From a virus: 23,054 nucleotides of DNA. Positions 19,940 to 23,054 of the stretch are shown one piece after another (position 1 is the stretch's first letter; each line of letters begins with the position of its first letter). The notes under the pieces are model-generated. The model was not told where the DNA came from. It worked only from the letters and a program-made list of their open reading frames with translations, and searched no databases. A program made the position numbers and the translations under genes. Location of the stretch: the IMG/VR virus record IMGVR_UViG_3300025057_000762, positions 1-23,054 of that record; one strand, 5' to 3'.

Positions 19940-22114
19940 ATGTCGAAAAAACTTTCCTTGCTGGTCAACTTCGTCGGCGTCGACAAGCTGTCGGGCAGTC
20001 TTCGCTCGATCCGGTCGCTGGGTCGGAAAGGAACCCGCTCGCTCGGCGAGTTGCGCGGCGAGGGCCGCAAACTTGAAGCGCAGCTGCGGCAGGTCCGCCG
20101 AGAAATCGACGGCGCTTCGGGCAACGTCACCGAACTGATCAACCGCGAACGATCGCTTGAAAGGGCGATCGAGAGCACCAACCGCGAACTGGCACAACGC
20201 AAGCGCCTCAACGCGATCGAGGCGAACCGCCGTGCGATGTCTGCACGCGGAGATGCAATGATGGGTAAGGGGCGCGAGAACATGGCGCAGGGGGCGGCTC
20301 TCGCCGCGCCCATCATCCTCGCCACGAAGACTGCGGCCGAATTTTCCAGCGGCATGGTCGACATCCAGCAGAAGGCTGAACTGACCGACCAGGAGGCCGA
20401 CCGGCTGCAGCGCAACATCCTGCTGATGGCCAAGAACGCGCGTCAGCTGCCCGAGGACATGCGCGCCGGGCTCGACACGCTGCTCGCCAAGGGCATGGGT
20501 CTCGACGCGGCGCAGAGGGCCATCGGCCCGGCGGGACGCATCGCGACCGCCTACAAGGTCGAAATCCCCGACGCTGCGAGCGCGGCCTATGCCTCGATCA
20601 GCAACCTGAAGGTGCCAGCCAGCCAGACCGCGCGAATCTTCGACATGATGGCAGCCGCTGGCAATGAGGGCGCATTCGAAGTCCGCAACATGGCCCGTCA
20701 CTTCCCTGCCCTGACCGCGCAGATGCAGGCGCTGGGCGAGAAAGGCGCGCCCGCGGTTGCGGATCTCTCCGCCGCGCTTCAGGTGGCGATGAAGACCGCC
20801 GGCAGCGAGGACGAGGCGGGCAACAACATCAAGAACCTTCTCGCGAAGATCAACGCACCCGGCACGATCCGCGCGTTCGAGAAGAATTTCGGCGTCAACC
20901 TGCCCGCCGCGATGAAGAAGCTGACCGACGCAGGCTATTCCTCGATGGAAGCGATTGCGCTCGTGACCGAACAGGCCACCGGTGGAGACATGAAGAAGCT
21001 CGGCTTCGCCTTCGAAGACATGCAGGCGCGGCAGGGGATCATGGCACTGATCCAGAATATCGACGAATACCGTGCAATCCGGAAGGCCGCGATGAATTCC
21101 GGTGGGACGGTCGATCGAGCTTTCGGTCAGCGCGCAGCTCGCGACGCCACTGTCGAATGGCGAGCATTGCTAGCCACCACCAGCACGATCGCGATCACGC
21201 TGGGTTCCGCCTTCTTGCCCGCTGCCACCGATTCCATGAAGTTGGTGGCTGGATTGGCGAGCGGCGTGGCTGACTGGGCGGAAGCTAACCCAGCAGCCGC
21301 ATCCACCCTGATGAAAATGGTTGCCGGCCTCGCCTTGCTGAAGATCGGTCTGGGAGTCGGCATGTATTTGCTCGGCGGTTTCATGAAGCCGCTATCGAGC
21401 CTGATCGCGCTATCCTCTCGTCTCGGGCTGGCGTCCAAAGCTTTCATGATCTTGCGCACGGCCGCCCTCTTCCTCGGGCGGGGTATTATGCAGGCGGGCC
21501 TGATGATGCTCGCCAACCCCATCGTGCTCGCGATCACGCTGATAGTCGTCGCGATCGCGGGTGCCGCCTATCTGATCTACAAGCACTGGGATACGATCAA
21601 GGCAGCCTTCTTCAACGCATGGGGCGCGATCAAGAATTTCTTCGGCCAGGCACCTGACTGGCTTAAGGGCATCGGGCGCGCGATGATGACCGGCCTGCTG
21701 ATGGCGATCAATCCGATGGCCCTTGCCGCGAAGCTGATCTCCGTCGCCAAAAACGGCGTCACCGCTTTCAAGAACTACCTCGGCATCAAATCGCCTTCGC
21801 GCGTGTTCATGGCGATGGGCGAACATACCGGCGAAGGGCTCGCTATCGGGATCGATCGCAAGCGCGGGCGCGTCGCCGGGGCGGCAGGCCGAATGGCCGC
21901 AGGCGTCACCGCAGCGGGCGCAATGGCGATCGCACCGACTGCGCTTGCCGCCCAGCCCTCTTCTGGCGGTCAGGCAGGTGGACCAGCGCCGGTGACGATC
22001 CATATCCACCAGCAGCCCGGTGAGGACGCAGGCGACCTTGCCCGGCGCGTAGCCGACATCATCGATCGCAGACAACGTGTCGCGGCGCGCGGCACCTATC
22101 AGGACGAATACTGA
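19940..22114 (+). CDS. T: Tail tape measure protein, P2 gpT family
   Basis: This 724-residue protein sets tail length (P2 gpT is about 815 residues, so the tail should be slightly shorter). Residues about 20-100 form a charged coiled coil (RKLEAQLRQVRREID, RSLERAIESTNRELAQRKR). Residues about 125-400 are the tape-measure core (AEFSSGMVDIQQKAELTD, LLAKGMGLDAAQRAIGPAG, KLTDAGYSSMEAIALVTEQ). Hydrophobic spans occur at about 457-482 and 526-546 (NPIVLAITLIVVAIAGAAYL), followed by the Trp-rich KHWDTIKAAFFNAWGAIKNFF and the family motif LGIKSPSRVFMAMGEHTGEG near 614-640. The tail end is Ala/Gly-rich. AGGA lies 6 bases before the ATG. Its TGA overlaps the ATG of U (TGATG). Confidence 0.95.
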   Translation: MSKKLSLLVNFVGVDKLSGSLRSIRSLGRKGTRSLGELRGEGRKLEAQLRQVRREIDGASGNVTELINRERSLERAIESTNRELAQRKRLNAIEANRRAMSARGDAMMGKGRENMAQGAALAAPIILATKTAAEFSSGMVDIQQKAELTDQEADRLQRNILLMAKNARQLPEDMRAGLDTLLAKGMGLDAAQRAIGPAGRIATAYKVEIPDAASAAYASISNLKVPASQTARIFDMMAAAGNEGAFEVRNMARHFPALTAQMQALGEKGAPAVADLSAALQVAMKTAGSEDEAGNNIKNLLAKINAPGTIRAFEKNFGVNLPAAMKKLTDAGYSSMEAIALVTEQATGGDMKKLGFAFEDMQARQGIMALIQNIDEYRAIRKAAMNSGGTVDRAFGQRAARDATVEWRALLATTSTIAITLGSAFLPAATDSMKLVAGLASGVADWAEANPAAASTLMKMVAGLALLKIGLGVGMYLLGGFMKPLSSLIALSSRLGLASKAFMILRTAALFLGRGIMQAGLMMLANPIVLAITLIVVAIAGAAYLIYKHWDTIKAAFFNAWGAIKNFFGQAPDWLKGIGRAMMTGLLMAINPMALAAKLISVAKNGVTAFKNYLGIKSPSRVFMAMGEHTGEGLAIGIDRKRGRVAGAAGRMAAGVTAAGAMAIAPTALAAQPSSGGQAGGPAPVTIHIHQQPGEDAGDLARRVADIIDRRQRVAARGTYQDEY

Positions 22115-22545
22115 TGGCGAGCCGCCCCAACCCCTCCCCGCGCGAATTGATGACTCTCGGCATGTTCATCTTCGGCATGGACAGTGCCGCCTACCAGAGC
22201 CTCCAACGCAGCCGCGAATGGCGGCACGCGACCAGCGAGCGCCACGGTGCTCGCGACGCGGCGCAATACATCGGCCCCGGTCCCGAAAGCATCGATCTTT
22301 CCGGCTTGATCGTGCCCGAGCTGGGCGGAAGATACTCTGCGCTCGAAACGCTCGCCGCTATGGCCGATACCGGCGACACCTTCCCCTTCATCGACGGGCA
22401 GGGTCGCATCTTCGGCAATTACCGCATCGTGCGTGTCGACGAAGAGCACCTCTCGGTTCTTGCTGGTGGCGCGCCGCGCCACAAGGGTTTCCGGATCACG
22501 CTCGAACGCGGCGATGATCGTGCGGCGCAAGGCACCGCGCCATGA
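22114..22545 (+). CDS. U: Tail protein U, P2 gpU family
   Basis: This 143-residue protein belongs to the gpU tail family, needed at the end of tail assembly (P2 gpU is about 159 residues). The characteristic segments are MTLGMFIFGMDSAAYQSLQR near residue 12, REWRHATSERHGARDAAQYIGPG with ESIDLSGLIVPEL, and then ALETLAAMADTGDTFPFIDGQGRIFGNYRIVRVDE. The ATG at 22114 overlaps the tape-measure stop by one base, and the end overlaps gpD by four bases (ATGA). The order T-U-D matches P2. Confidence 0.93.
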   Translation: MASRPNPSPRELMTLGMFIFGMDSAAYQSLQRSREWRHATSERHGARDAAQYIGPGPESIDLSGLIVPELGGRYSALETLAAMADTGDTFPFIDGQGRIFGNYRIVRVDEEHLSVLAGGAPRHKGFRITLERGDDRAAQGTAP

Positions 22546-23054
22546 CCGCGCGCAAGGCAGCAATCGCTCTCGCGCTTGAGGATGGCACCGATCTCGCCGA
22601 CAAGATCAATCCCCGCCTGGTCGGCCTCACGCTGACCGAAAAGCGCGAGGCAAAGGCCGACGAAATAGAGGTCCGTCTTCAGAACGCCGATGGTCGCCTA
22701 CGCATTCCCGAGCCAGGTGTCGTCCTGACGCTGGCGATGGGATGGGAAACGGGTGACGACGTGCCAGTCGGCCTGGTCGCCAAGGGCCGCTTCACCGTTG
22801 ACGAGGTGGGGCAGGAAGGCCCGCCCGATGTGGTCACCTTCAAGGGCCGCTCCGCGGACTTGACAGGCGATCTGCGCAAACGGCGGACCCAGAGCTGGCG
22901 CGCGACTACGCTCGGCACCATACTGCGGACGATCGCCGCGCGGCACGGGCGCGATGCCCGGATCGAGAGCGGGTTTGCGGCACAGGCGATCGAGGTGATC
23001 GAGCAGGAAGGCAAAAGCGACATGGCCTTCGTCGCCGATCTTGGTCGCCGATAC
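22542..23054 (+). CDS. D: Late control / tail hub protein D, P2 gpD family (truncated by window end)
   Basis: The first 171 residues are visible and the frame is open at the window end. gpD is the baseplate hub protein (gp27-like) that links tube and spike. The visible part shows the family's N-terminal pattern: INPRLVGLTLTEKREAKADEIEVRLQNADG in segments, LTLAMGWETGDDVPVGLVAKGRFTVDEVGQEGPPDVVTFKGRSAD in segments, LRKRRTQSWRATTLGTILRTIAARHG, and EVIEQEGKSDMAFVADLGRRY. It starts at 22542 in an ATGA overlap with the U stop. In P2 the next gene is ogr, the late activator; if order is kept, the activator that reads the palindromes may lie just past this window. Confidence 0.92.
   Translation, partial: MTARKAAIALALEDGTDLADKINPRLVGLTLTEKREAKADEIEVRLQNADGRLRIPEPGVVLTLAMGWETGDDVPVGLVAKGRFTVDEVGQEGPPDVVTFKGRSADLTGDLRKRRTQSWRATTLGTILRTIAARHGRDARIESGFAAQAIEVIEQEGKSDMAFVADLGRRY

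Noticed and set aside
19252-20433. A 393-codon minus-strand frame across FII-E-T
   Set aside because: It covers three well-identified genes and their spacers on the other strand, and is Ser/Arg-rich without motifs.
1-23054. tRNA genes, CRISPR arrays, insertion sequences, integrase, att or cos sites
   Set aside because: I found no cloverleaf, no regularly spaced repeats, no transposase-like protein and no integrase; cos could not be recognised by eye.

Overview
The window is a GC-rich stretch holding most of the structural gene block of a P2-like myophage (contractile tail), as a prophage or a phage genome. I recognise equivalents of P2 Q, P, O, N, M, L, X, R, S, J, I, H, V, W, FI, FII, E, E', T, U and D from protein sequence and order. 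The host is probably an alphaproteobacterium, perhaps a member of the Sphingomonadales. That rests on overall composition and on the style of the small secreted nuclease, so it is only an inference. No integrase, repressor, Ogr-type activator, att site or cos site can be identified here, so prophage versus free phage cannot be decided.

Layout. (1) Positions 1-3009, minus strand: portal (Q, cut by the window edge) and large terminase (P). (2) 3128-8069, plus strand: capsid protease/scaffold (O), major capsid (N), small terminase (M), a possible small membrane ORF, head completion (L), tail X, and tail completion R and S. (3) 8070-8501, minus strand: a secreted SNase-like nuclease facing against the late genes. 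(4) 8627-17062, plus strand: baseplate J and I, a short tail fibre (H), a Tfa-like protein, an 869-residue fibre ending in an SGNH esterase domain, a polytopic membrane protein, a lysis cassette (holin candidate, GH24 lysozyme, second small membrane protein, Rz, overlapping Rz1) and the baseplate spike V. (5) 17143-23054, plus strand: W, sheath FI, tube FII, E with its -1 frameshift product, tape measure T, U, and the start of D. Genes inside each block mostly overlap by 1 to 8 bases, which implies translational coupling.

The most notable signal is a 19-bp near-palindrome, GGTAGGGGCGCCCCCTACC, present three times and only in the intergenic regions that start blocks: between P and O, between the nuclease and J, and between V and W. 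Its centre lies 56-60 bp from the first start codon of each major block. It behaves like the operator of a late-gene activator, analogous in role to P2 Ogr sites but different in sequence. It also marks where this phage departs from P2 gene order: P2 has V-W-J-I together, whereas here the J-to-V block, including lysis and fibres, sits as its own operon ahead of W.

Other points are a conserved T-TTT-TTT slip site for E/E', a carbohydrate esterase-like domain on the fibre with a G8 tract inside it, nested Rz/Rz1 genes, and three GC-rich inverted-repeat spacers (N-M, M-L and FII-E) placed just before ribosome binding sites.
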